Position numbers and translations under genes: made by a program. This document shows positions 7,151-13,827 of a DNA stretch of 15,111 bases, in pieces; the first letter of the stretch is position 1; each line of letters opens with the position of its first letter. The stretch covers positions 1 to 15,111 of the forward strand of contig NZ_BAAARY010000034.1 of assembly GCF_039532605.1 (NCBI RefSeq), in the 5' to 3' direction. Below the pieces are notes generated by a model. The model was given only the letters and a program-made list of their open reading frames with translations, had not been told where the DNA came from and searched no databases. The DNA comes from Pilimelia columellifera (GTDB lineage Bacteria; Actinomycetota; Actinomycetes; Mycobacteriales; Micromonosporaceae).

Positions 7151-8013
7151 TCACAAGCGCCGACTGGCCGGCGCCGGCCGGCAGGCGTCACTCCAGCCGT
7201 CGGCCTCGGCGTATCGGAGGGTATAGGCGGTGGGCAGGTTGGTGTCGTCGGCGAGTCGCCAGGGGCGATCGATGGCCGACAACGCGATGACAGCTCCGCC
7301 GTGGCCGTCGGGTTCCGCCAACCGGACCAGTGCGGGTGCTGAAGCAGCTCGCGGACGTGATTAAGGCTGGGGTCGGGCACCCGGATCTGCTCGGCATCGC
7401 CGAGGAGCAGCGAGCCGGCTTTCAACGCCAGCAGCCGGGCCAAGACAGCGGCCGGCATTCCCGAATCGGCGGTTTCGATCGTCAGGTAGCAGTTGTCGTG
7501 TCCGCTGTACCAGGTCCGCACACCAGGCAGCGTCGGCAGCACCGGCGATTCCCAGTCCGCGGTACCCCAGGCCAGTGCCAGCTCCTCCAGGCTGTCGGTC
7601 GACGCAGGTGCGGCCAGGTCAAGCAGCGTCAACTCGTACGGCGACCAGCCGTCAACGAATCGGGCGAGGTCGGCGGTGTCGAGGACCAGCAGCTCGTCGG
7701 CCAGGCCGACAGTCGGGCCGAGCGATTCGCCGATGGGGTGGGTGAGGCAGGTGACGTTGCGGTCGGCGGCGATCGCTGACGGACGCCACGGCTGCCAGTC
7801 GTCATCGAGGTAGCTGTTCGTCTCCAGGTCCGCGACCACGGTGTACGGCTGCATCGCCGACATGAGCAGATCGGCCAGCTCGGCGATGCTCGCGGCGGCC
7901 GCTTGAATCCGCCAGCAGTTCGCGGTTTCGGTGACCGAGAACGCTAACGGGAACGGGTCGCCCCCCAGTCCCACGCTGTTGACGACGAACGCGCCATAAC
8001 GGTCGATGATCAC
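7151..8013 (-). pseudogene. Frameshifted conserved hypothetical gene (287 aa if repaired)
   Basis: The GTG start at 8013 overlaps the stop of the 121-aa gene by 4 nt (GTGA). The first ~234 residues read as a normal acidic soluble protein (DRYGAFVVNSVGLGGDPFPL; later VLPTLPGVRTWYSGHDNC). After HPHWSGWRNP the frame degenerates into arginine/proline/serine-rich sequence and runs through the tRNA-like gene. The next frame continues sensibly as DGHGGAVIALSAIDRPW and ends at a TGA at 7151-7153. A one-base loss in the GGG run at 7310-7312 (plus strand) explains this. Domain unknown. It could be a true inactivating mutation, a sequencing error or, less likely, programmed frameshifting. It is the third gene of the HEAT-protein operon. 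Confidence 0.75.
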
Positions 8014-8375
8014 GTAGACGCCCCGTCGATGTGGAGGGTGGTCGGTGCTGGGAAGTGGCTGAGGGGACCGCCGATCGTGTGCAGTTCAAGTCCGCTCAGG
8101 TACCCGCTCTTATCCACCCACAGCAGAACGCCGGCGGCGTCGAGATGGTTGTCGTAATGTTCGGCTACCGGGGTCGCCGATTGGACCTGCGCTGGCGGCA
8201 TAGCCGGATCCACGGCCAGCTCGATCGTGGCGCAGCCGCAGGCGCACGTCCCGACGACCGTTGCGGCTCGGGCCTGGATTCGCAGCTGCTCCACCCCTCG
8301 GAACCGTACGGCGAGCAGAGTGGCCAAAGTTTGCCGTTCGCGGTCGCTGAGCGGCCGACCTGCCGCGGTACTCAT
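8010..8375 (-). CDS. Small conserved hypothetical protein with CxCGC motif (121 aa)
   Basis: The ATG at 8375 overlaps the stop of the HEAT-repeat gene as ATGA, so translation is probably coupled, and its own TGA overlaps the GTG of the next gene. The open frame extends upstream inside the HEAT gene, but the overlap identifies the start. The product begins with a helix (LSDRERQTLATLLAVRF, 9-25) followed by a β-rich region with CACGCATIELAV, whose three closely spaced cysteines could bind a metal, then LLWVDKSGYLSGLELHTIGG near the end. I have seen this CxCGC-type small protein in actinobacteria as uncharacterised. Tight coupling suggests that it works with the HEAT protein and the frameshifted neighbour. 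Confidence 0.8.
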   Translation of the reverse strand: MSTAAGRPLSDRERQTLATLLAVRFRGVEQLRIQARAATVVGTCACGCATIELAVDPAMPPAQVQSATPVAEHYDNHLDAAGVLLWVDKSGYLSGLELHTIGGPLSHFPAPTTLHIDGAST

Positions 8376-9925
8376 ATGTCTAGTCCTGCTGCGAAGGCCA
8401 TCTCTGCGGCTTCCTTGGCATTGAGGACGGGCAGCAGGAAGGCCAGTTGAGCGGCAGTGTCTGGGGACGGTCGACTGTAGGTGCGGGCGGCCTCGTGCTG
8501 TAGCCAGGTATAGATGTCGGATCGGGCGCTGGGGGCAAGGTGCTCGTCGTCGCTGCTGATGAGGCGCAAGGCGGTGACCAGCCACGACCACACGTCCTTG
8601 GCGCGGATCAGCCGGTACGCGGCTCGACGCACGTGCGACGGGTAGCCGGTACCAATGAGCACCTCAAGTTCGGGGCCGGCCCAGATGTGTAAATAACCCG
8701 TGAGGGTTTGGACGACTTCGCGGACGACCACGGGTGACTCGTCACGGATCAGCGACTTAAGCCGTTCCGGGTCGACCGCGCCCAGGCGGCGCAGTGCCCG
8801 CACCGCCTGCACGCGCACCCGCGGCCGGGCCGCGGTCAGAGCATCAGTCAGCACGGCTGCGTCGGCAGCAGAGCCTGTCTCGCCGAGACCAGCCACCGCC
8901 GCCGGCGTGACGTCGTGGACAAGGTGTCGGCGGTAGAGGGCCGCCAAGTCGATATCGGCGGCAGCCAACGTCTGCTGGGCGATCGACCGTACGGTCGGGT
9001 GGCGGTCCAGCAACATGTGGTGAGCGGTATCGGCGCCGTTGCGGGCGATGTTGGTCTCCAGCGCAGCGGCTCGTACCTGCGCGGTGCGGGACTGCAGCAA
9101 CGCCGCGATGATCTCCTGGCTCGGCGTCCCTGCGAGGAGCGTGCGGGCGCACGAGACTCGGATCAACACGTCGGGATCGCGCACTGCTCCCGTGACCAGC
9201 GAATCTGAGCTGAGCGAATCTGTGTCCACCCCCGTTCGATAGGCCAGCCGGCGCACGAGACGCTCCGGTGATCCGACCAGGGCTGCGATGAGATCCGGTT
9301 CGGCCTGAGCGACCGCACCATTGATGACATAGGTCAGCCATCCTGCCTGCTGCCGGCCGGCCAGCGTCGCCGCGAATCCCGCGACATCGACGATGACCGC
9401 ATTGGCAGCGCCGGGAAGGCGCCGGCCGAGCACGGAGCGTGCATCCTCCCGAACGGGTCGCGCCCAGTCGGTGGAGCGCAGCAGCAACATGCGCAGCGCT
9501 GCTGGCCGGGACTTATCGGCCAGCGCGGCCACCGCGCCCTGCCGGACATGGCCGTCAGGGTGTGCCGCAGCAAGACTCACTAGCAGGTCGTCTGCGTCGC
9601 CGTCGAGGAGGCGCTGACCTACCTGCCGTGCTAGGTGCGGGGCATGCCAGCGCCACCGATCCCGCAGTAGCTCATCAAAGGCCACGAGCCGGCGCGGCGA
9701 AGCCTGGGCAAGGCCGGTAAGAGCGGCTTCCCGCGCGGCGGCGTCACCGTCGCGCAACACCGCCAACAGGATGCTGCCGGCGTCCCCGCTCACCCCTTGG
9801 CCGCCGACCACCAGTTGGATGATCTCCGCCGGCCCAGGAATAACGGGCAGGTAGTCGTACGGGGTATCCGGCGACGCTGCCGTCGCCAACCACTGCCGAA
9901 CCCTTCGCCGCCACGTCACCGACAC
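8372..9925 (-). CDS. HEAT-repeat protein (517 aa)
   Basis: The whole protein is helical pairs typical of HEAT repeats, for example DGDAAAREAALTGLA, HPDGHVRQGAVAALA, DWARPVREDARSVLG, RDPDVLIRVSCARTLL, RTAQVRAAALETNI, ARPRVRVQAVRALRRLG and DESPVVVREVVQTL. Such solenoids are scaffolds for protein or nucleic-acid binding; no catalytic motif is visible. The frame opens with a TTG at 9943, but I prefer the GTG at 9925 because GGGAGG lies 6 nt upstream of it, giving an N-terminus VSVTWRRRVRQWL. It is the first gene of an operon with ATGA and GTGA overlaps to the 121-aa and frameshifted genes. It is transcribed divergently from the serine recombinase across a 334-nt gap holding two palindromes. Confidence 0.85.
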   Translation of the reverse strand: MSVTWRRRVRQWLATAASPDTPYDYLPVIPGPAEIIQLVVGGQGVSGDAGSILLAVLRDGDAAAREAALTGLAQASPRRLVAFDELLRDRWRWHAPHLARQVGQRLLDGDADDLLVSLAAAHPDGHVRQGAVAALADKSRPAALRMLLLRSTDWARPVREDARSVLGRRLPGAANAVIVDVAGFAATLAGRQQAGWLTYVINGAVAQAEPDLIAALVGSPERLVRRLAYRTGVDTDSLSSDSLVTGAVRDPDVLIRVSCARTLLAGTPSQEIIAALLQSRTAQVRAAALETNIARNGADTAHHMLLDRHPTVRSIAQQTLAAADIDLAALYRRHLVHDVTPAAVAGLGETGSAADAAVLTDALTAARPRVRVQAVRALRRLGAVDPERLKSLIRDESPVVVREVVQTLTGYLHIWAGPELEVLIGTGYPSHVRRAAYRLIRAKDVWSWLVTALRLISSDDEHLAPSARSDIYTWLQHEAARTYSRPSPDTAAQLAFLLPVLNAKEAAEMAFAAGLDI

Positions 9926-9969
9926 CTGCCACCTCCCGGTCAACGGCTATCCTGCCGCCTGCCTTGTCG

Positions 9970-9984
9970 TTCCGGCGACCGGAA
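9970..9984. promoter_or_regulatory. Palindrome TTCCGG-CGA-CCGGAA before the HEAT operon
   Basis: This perfect 6-3-6 inverted repeat is 44 nt upstream of the HEAT gene start, in the 9926-10259 intergenic stretch. It could be an operator. No T-run follows. The rest of that 334-nt stretch holds a second palindrome at 10192-10205 and no convincing gene. Confidence 0.3.
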
Positions 9985-10191
9985 TCACGGCCGCAACGCT
10001 TGGGCAGCTGGCCCCACCGCAACCGCCGGCACCAGCGAGACGGACCTTAACGATCGCGGCGCCGGCTGCTGCAGCGACAACGTCACCTTTCCTCAGCGCT
10101 GAACACTCCTCGTCACGTCGAAGGCACCCGGCGCTCGCGCGATCCGTACCCGGGCGGCTCGTCACCCGAGGCAGCGGATGAGAGCCATCAC

Positions 10192-10205
10192 CTTCGACAT
10201 CGAAG
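10192..10205. promoter_or_regulatory. Palindrome CTTCGA-CA-TCGAAG before the recombinase gene
   Basis: A perfect 6-2-6 inverted repeat lies 54 nt upstream of the recombinase start. It could be an operator or part of a recombination site for the serine recombinase next to it. The sequence alone cannot decide between these. Confidence 0.3.
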
Positions 10206-10259
10206 CTCGTTAACCCCGTCAGAGAGCTCCTTTCACACGTCTCCCCGGGACGGTGCAAC

Positions 10260-11711
10260 GTGAGCAACAGGTCCCCCGCGGCAAGCCCGCTGACTATGTG
10301 GGCGGCCCAACAATCGAAACGACCGGCCCGAGCCTTAACGGCGACCCCAGCCGCACACGGCCTACGGTTCGTGTTCTACGGCAGGATCTCTACTACCGAC
10401 TTCCAAGACCGGGCATCCTCACAGGGATGGCAGCGTCAAGCCGCCGACGAGGTCATCACCGGTGCCGGTCGGATCGTCGCCGAATACTTCGACCACGGCG
10501 TCTCCCGCACACTCCCCTGGTCCCGGCGGCCGCGAGCCTCGCAGCTACTCGCTGCCCTCACCAGCCCAGACCGGCGCTTCGACGCGATCGTCGTCGGCGA
10601 GTACGAACGGGCCTTCTGCGGCCAACAACTCCACCAGCTGACCACCACGCTGCGCGCACACAACATCCAGTTATGGCTTCCGGAAACCTACGGGCCGGTC
10701 GACTTCGACAACCCACGACAACTCGCCCTACTCGATCTGCTTGGCGTGCGCTCACAACGGGAAATCGCCCGAGCCCGCTACCGCACCACCGCCGCCATGC
10801 GCGCCCAAGTAGAGCACCAAGGCCGCCACCTCGGCGGCCGACCACCCTACGGCTACCGGCTCGTCGACGCCGGCGCCCACCCCAACCGCGCCCACGCCCG
10901 CTGGGGACGCCGCCGACACCGCCTCGAACCCGAATCGGCCACCGCACCCCACGTCCAATGGATGTTCACCCAACGCCTCACCGGCCGCAGCATCGCCAAC
11001 ATCGCGCGCGACCTCAACGACCGCGGTGTCCCCTGCCCATCAAGCGCCGATCCCGGACGCAATCAACACCGCGCCGGATCCGCCTGGCTGCCTACGACAG
11101 TGGCCGCGATCCTGGCCAACCCCCGCTACACCGGCCGGCAAGTCTGGAACCGCGAACCCGCCAACACCACCAATGACCCGGCCAACGGACGTGCGTACCG
11201 CAGCACCCCGACCAGCTGGGTGATCTCTACCCAGCCCGCCCACCCGCCGCTGGTCAGCGAAACCGACTTCGTCGCCGCACAGGCGATCCGGAGTCCACGG
11301 CCGGCAGCCGATGGCACCCACCGCCACTACGCACTACGACGACTTGTCTACTGCCACCACTGCGACAGAGCCATGGACACCCACTGGATCCATAACCGCC
11401 CCGGATACCGGTGCCGCCACGGCCACCTGACCGCCCACCCCAACGACCTGACACGAACGGCCATCCTCTATGTACGCGAGGACCACCTCATCGCACGCAT
11501 CCAGCGCCAGCACCACGCGCTACGGCACGCGACCCCAGATGCAATCGCGGCGTACCTGAACGACCACGACCAGGTCATCGTCTACGCCCACCACACCTGG
11601 CACCTTCACACCCGCGACACCGACCCGCCCGAAACACGGGCACCACTCCCCCGGCAACGCCGGTCACCGGCACAACAAAAATCGCGAACCAGCCCAAACC
11701 AACCAGGCTAA
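10260..11711 (+). CDS. Large serine recombinase (resolvase/invertase superfamily, 483 aa)
   Basis: The N-terminal catalytic domain has the FYGRIS motif with Y40, R42 and likely nucleophile S44, followed by GWQRQ, the SRTLPWSRRP arginine cluster (82-91) and VVGEYERAF (111-119). A recombinase domain follows, with LGGRPPYGYRL (191-201), ANIARDLNDRGVPCPS (246-261) and VAAILANPRYTGRQVWNR (281-298). A zinc-ribbon-like segment starts at YCHHCDRAMD (364-373) and includes CRHGH. No frameshift or missing motif is seen, so it should be active in site-specific strand exchange. The start is uncertain: GTG 10260 is the first in-frame option, ATG 10296 is an alternative, and neither has a Shine-Dalgarno sequence. 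The extra ~35 N-terminal residues are basic and low-complexity. The gene probably mobilises, or was carried by, the block it lies in. Confidence 0.92.
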   Translation: MSNRSPAASPLTMWAAQQSKRPARALTATPAAHGLRFVFYGRISTTDFQDRASSQGWQRQAADEVITGAGRIVAEYFDHGVSRTLPWSRRPRASQLLAALTSPDRRFDAIVVGEYERAFCGQQLHQLTTTLRAHNIQLWLPETYGPVDFDNPRQLALLDLLGVRSQREIARARYRTTAAMRAQVEHQGRHLGGRPPYGYRLVDAGAHPNRAHARWGRRRHRLEPESATAPHVQWMFTQRLTGRSIANIARDLNDRGVPCPSSADPGRNQHRAGSAWLPTTVAAILANPRYTGRQVWNREPANTTNDPANGRAYRSTPTSWVISTQPAHPPLVSETDFVAAQAIRSPRPAADGTHRHYALRRLVYCHHCDRAMDTHWIHNRPGYRCRHGHLTAHPNDLTRTAILYVREDHLIARIQRQHHALRHATPDAIAAYLNDHDQVIVYAHHTWHLHTRDTDPPETRAPLPRQRRSPAQQKSRTSPNQPG

Positions 11712-11719
11712 TTCGCGAT

Positions 11720-11749
11720 ACGTGTGGAAAAAACGTGTCCGAGACGTGA
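11720..11749. repeat. Three ACGTG-centred repeats just after the recombinase gene
   Basis: ACGTGT (11720), ACGTGT (11733) and ACGTGA (11744) lie within 30 bases, starting 9 nt after the recombinase stop, in an A-rich patch. They may be part of an attachment site or binding region. The following stretch to 12011 holds two small hairpins (GGCGG-TAAT-CCGCC at 11832-11845 and GCGCCC-GTGT-GGGCGC at 11921-11936) but no convincing gene; short open frames on both strands lack protein-like composition. Confidence 0.3.
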
Positions 11750-12011
11750 TCACAAAAATGTCGCACCCATGCCACAAGGCAGGAGTGTTCATGTGGACAA
11801 TGGTACCCGACTCGCTCCCCGAACGCCATGCGGCGGTAATCCGCCATGAACACCGCACAATACGCAGATCTGCCTCGTCGCATCCGCTGGTTGAGACCGC
11901 CCACTCATGCCGAGAAGAGTGCGCCCGTGTGGGCGCTGTCAGGCAGCCGGAGGAGTTCTTCAAAAGGTCATCTTCGCGACGGCCCTGTTAGTGATCAAGA
12001 AGTTCTTCGTT

Positions 12012-12033
12012 GCACTCACATGCTGCGATGCGC
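12012..12033 (+). repeat. attC-like repeat 7 (left half)
   Basis: ACTCACATGCTGCGATGCGC (12014-12033) matches the left half of element 1 at 18 of 20 positions. No recognisable TGCCGAGTTGAGTGC follows at the 50-75 nt spacing seen in complete elements. It marks the right edge of the block containing the serine recombinase. Confidence 0.5.
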
Positions 12034-12114
12034 TCGTCCTTTCGCATCTCGGCGGTGCCTCGTGCGGAGGGTCGGCAAGACCGTTATGCCGTGTAGTTCA
12101 TCCTTCGGCGCTGG

Positions 12115-12411
12115 CTACCGGGCCACCCAGCAGATGAGGGTGCCGTGGTGGTCGGGGACGTTCAGCGGATAGGCCACGACAGGCCACCTGCCAGATGCCA
12201 TTCGCCAAGGCCACGCCGCCAGCGTCGCCAATAGGACGCATGCCCACTGCACCAGCCACCATGCAATTAACGGCACGGCGATGATGAAGGACGCCTCACC
12301 CGCGGCCAGCGTTTCTCGGAGGATCCGAGAACCAGGCATCCAGGCAAGCCGGCGGCGTCCGACCCGCCAATGCGTCCACTGTCCCGAACCGGAGCGAGAT
12401 AGGACAAGCAC
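12115..12411 (-). CDS. Small membrane protein (98 aa)
   Basis: A hydrophobic segment of about 28 residues (SFIIAVPLIAWWLVQW followed by ACVLLATLAAWPW, about 41-69) is preceded by a basic region (HWRVGRRRLAWMPG, 14-27) and followed by GRWPVVAYPL. This suggests a single long or hairpin-like membrane segment with a cytoplasmic N-terminus. The layout recalls small actinobacterial membrane proteins of unknown function. The frame is open to a GTG at 12426, but I choose GTG 12411: the hexamer CATTAT (12418-12423) lies exactly 6 nt upstream, as in the other leaderless genes here. Repeat copy 4 lies directly upstream of that hexamer. Function unknown; the gene is short, so some doubt remains. Confidence 0.6.
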   Translation of the reverse strand: MLVLSRSGSGQWTHWRVGRRRLAWMPGSRILRETLAAGEASFIIAVPLIAWWLVQWACVLLATLAAWPWRMASGRWPVVAYPLNVPDHHGTLICWVAR

Positions 12412-12422
12412 ACACTCATAAT

Positions 12423-12440
12423 GCACTCAATTGCCGCAGA
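12423..12440 (+). repeat. attC-like repeat 4 (left half)
   Basis: GCACTCAATTGCCGCAGA matches the left-half consensus (copies 3 and 6 read ACTCAACTGCCGCCGA). At the expected distance, ACCGAG (12482-12487) matches the first part of the right half, but the TTGAGTGC part is replaced by AATCCATA. The copy lies between the divergent membrane-protein and 159-aa genes. Confidence 0.5.
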
Positions 12441-12491
12441 CCGCGTGGCATTTGGCAGTGTGGACGTCGGACTGCTGTCGTACCGAGAATC

Positions 12492-12497
12492 CATACT
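12492..12497 (+). promoter_or_regulatory. -10 hexamer of a leaderless promoter (159-aa gene)
   Basis: CATACT lies exactly 6 nt before ATG 12504, the same spacing as TACGCT before the ATPase gene. There is no Shine-Dalgarno sequence. Confidence 0.4.
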
Positions 12498-12503
12498 CGG
12501 CGC

Positions 12504-12983
12504 ATGACGGCAGGTGCGGAGCAGGCGAGATATTCGGTCCAGTTGTTGATCAGCGACTGGTTGCTCGTAGACGGGACCATGGACAACCATGTCCAGTCGG
12601 CCATCGATGGAGCGGTCCCAGACGGCGAGGGCGACGCCGCCGGGTGGGAGGAAGGTTCGGCTGGGGACGTCGGGGCCGAGGTGGAGGACGTCGCGCTACC
12701 CGCAGTGGCTCAGCTGGGCAGTAGCATCCGACAGGCGGGTTGGGACCAAATTTCGGGGTGGCCGCACGATGTGGCGGGGTTCGTGACCTGGCCGGCCCCG
12801 GGTCAGATGGCGACGGTGACCCTCAGCGGTGCTCAGTGGGATCTGGTCGTCTTGGCGCTGCGCCACTGGGCAGACGTCGATGAGCGCCTGTCCGACGCCG
12901 CGGGCGCGGCCAAGTCGCGGGCCGTCGCCACGGCCCTCGGGCGTCAGCTCGCCGCACGGGGTTGGTCGCCGAGGCTGCGATGA
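12504..12983 (+). CDS. Hypothetical protein of a single-gene module (159 aa)
   Basis: I do not recognise the family. The N-terminus (ARYSVQLLISDWLLVDGTMD, 8-27) and the C-terminus (VTLSGAQWDLVVLALRHWAD, about 105-124, then AVATALGRQLAARGW) look like folded protein. They are joined by an acidic glycine-rich stretch (about 40-60) and an alanine-rich stretch. The C-terminal TLSGAQWDLV helix type is common in small actinobacterial orphan proteins. No signal peptide or membrane segment is visible. ATG 12504 is preferred because CATACT lies 6 nt upstream. Repeat copy 4 ends just before the gene and the complete element 5 follows 38 nt after its stop, so it is bracketed like the ATPase gene. Confidence 0.75.
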   Translation: MTAGAEQARYSVQLLISDWLLVDGTMDNHVQSAIDGAVPDGEGDAAGWEEGSAGDVGAEVEDVALPAVAQLGSSIRQAGWDQISGWPHDVAGFVTWPAPGQMATVTLSGAQWDLVVLALRHWADVDERLSDAAGAAKSRAVATALGRQLAARGWSPRLR

Positions 12984-13021
12984 CCGACCGTCCACCGGCC
13001 CTCGCGACCGTCGACCCGGGG

Positions 13022-13100
13022 TGCACTCATGTCTGCCGCTGAACACGCGTTGTGCGACCGGCCGCAGCGCACCAGCGGCCGGCCCTGCCGAGTTGAGTGC
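13022..13100 (+). repeat. attC-like repeat element 5 (complete, structured)
   Basis: TGCACTCA at the left end (13022-13029) is the inverse of TGAGTGC(A) at the right end. The right half CTGCCGAGTTGAGTGC (13085-13100) is shared with copies 1 and 2. Inside lies a perfect 8-bp hairpin CCGGCCGC (13058-13065) / GCGGCCGG (13075-13082) with a 9-nt loop, and an alternative nested pairing of GCCGCTG with CAGCGGC and GTGCG with CGCAC. The inverted ends, asymmetric interior and GTTGAGT (13092-13098) resemble an integron attC site. It lies between the convergent 159-aa and DUF1990 genes. Confidence 0.6.
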
Positions 13101-13135
13101 ATCCAATAGCGCTGGAACGCGAGGAAGGGCAGACT

Positions 13136-13687
13136 TCAGCCAGCTGAGTTGGCCAATCGTCGGATAGCCGTAATGTATCGGCTCGTCGCGTACGCCTGGG
13201 CCAGACGCGATAATGGTTCTCCAGCTCGTGCGAGCAGCGAAGCCGGGCGACTGAAGGCACGGATGCGGACATGTACCTCTCCACTGGTCGTATAGCGGAC
13301 CAGGAAGGCTTCCTCACCGCACTCCGGGTGGCCGGGCAGGGTCCCATAGGCAAATCCGCGACGGTCAGACTCCTCCTCGGTGTAAACGACGCGGCACGGA
13401 ATCGCCAGTCGTGCCGGCCCGAGGCCAGCACGAAGAACGACGATGGCGCCGACAGCAGCCCTCTGCGCGGTGCTCACGGGCGCCAGCCCGGCCTCGCGGT
13501 GCATCTGCCAGGTAAAGAGGCCCTCAGCAGCTTGCTCAAAAGCACCCCGGCCCTTGCCGACCACGACGTCACGGAGAACATGACCGTATGCCGACGGTAG
13601 CGAAGCGTCGCGTGTCGCGCCGACCTCGGCGTACGTCAGATCAGCAGCGGCCAGCGCCGCGAAGGTCTCGGGCCACGTATCTCGCAC
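13136..13687 (-). CDS. DUF1990 (UPF0548) family protein (183 aa)
   Basis: The family signature is clear: LTYAEVGATRDASLPSAY (17-34), a GRGAFEQAAEGLFTWQMHREAG block, LAIPCRVVYTEEESDRRG, FAYGTLPGHPECGEEAFLV and VRIRAFSRPASLLARAG near the end. Length is usual for the family. Its biochemical role is unknown; the fold is thought to be a lipid-binding-type β-grasp barrel, which I cannot verify here. The start is GTG 13687: TAGCGT (13694-13699) lies 6 nt upstream as a -10 hexamer and there is no Shine-Dalgarno sequence. The gene is the only one between repeat copies 5 and 6 and runs opposite to its neighbours, as the 249-aa gene does in the left group. Confidence 0.92.
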   Translation of the reverse strand: MRDTWPETFAALAAADLTYAEVGATRDASLPSAYGHVLRDVVVGKGRGAFEQAAEGLFTWQMHREAGLAPVSTAQRAAVGAIVVLRAGLGPARLAIPCRVVYTEEESDRRGFAYGTLPGHPECGEEAFLVRYTTSGEVHVRIRAFSRPASLLARAGEPLSRLAQAYATSRYITAIRRLANSAG

Positions 13688-13720
13688 CCGACAACGCTAG
13701 CCCCCAACCGATTCCGGGGT

Positions 13721-13738
13721 TACTCAACTGCCGCCGAC
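13721..13738 (+). repeat. attC-like repeat 6 (left half)
   Basis: TACTCAACTGCCGCCGA is identical to copy 3 over 17 bases. At the expected distance TCCGAG (13791-13796) matches the start of the right half, followed by CAGGTGTCG instead of TTGAGTGCG. It lies between the divergent DUF1990 and 144-aa genes. Confidence 0.55.
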
Positions 13739-13770
13739 TGTGTTTGTGTTGCGTAGGCTTTTATTTGATC

Positions 13771-13776
13771 TACGCT
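13771..13776 (+). promoter_or_regulatory. -10 hexamer of a leaderless promoter (leader ORF and 144-aa gene)
   Basis: TACGCT is preceded by TTTATTTGATC and lies exactly 6 nt before ATG 13783. This is the same arrangement as TTTGATC...TACGCT-6 nt-ATG at the ATPase gene. Confidence 0.45.
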
Positions 13777-13782
13777 GCGATT

Positions 13783-13827
13783 ATGCGGTGTCCGAGCAGG
13801 TGTCGCTCAGCTCCGTGCCGGGCATGA
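13783..13827 (+). CDS. Putative 14-aa leader peptide coupled to the 144-aa gene
   Basis: The peptide is MRCPSRCRSAPCRA, with three cysteines and four arginines. Its ATG sits 6 nt after TACGCT, where a leaderless transcript would begin. Its TGA (13825-13827) overlaps the ATG (13824-13826) of the 144-aa gene as ATGA. This would let ribosomes reach a downstream start that has no Shine-Dalgarno sequence of its own. It is too short to judge by composition. Confidence 0.35.
   Translation: MRCPSRCRSAPCRA

Noticed and set aside
6904..7310. C-terminal 135 residues of the 369-aa open frame starting at 8013
   Set aside because: Arginine/proline/serine-rich out-of-frame sequence running through the tRNA-like gene; the adjacent frame continues the true protein.
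11921..11936. GCGCCC-GTGT-GGGCGC as a transcription terminator
   Set aside because: No T-run on either strand and over 200 nt from the nearest gene end.
11722..11991. 89-aa plus-strand open frame after the recombinase
   Set aside because: No ribosome-binding or -10 signal, composition not protein-like, and competing open frames on the other strand overlap it.
3218..13730. TTGAGT in the repeats as a -35 promoter box
   Set aside because: Distances from TTGAGT to the nearest -10 hexamers are about 1, 22 and over 100 nt, with no constant spacing, and complete copies lie between convergent genes.
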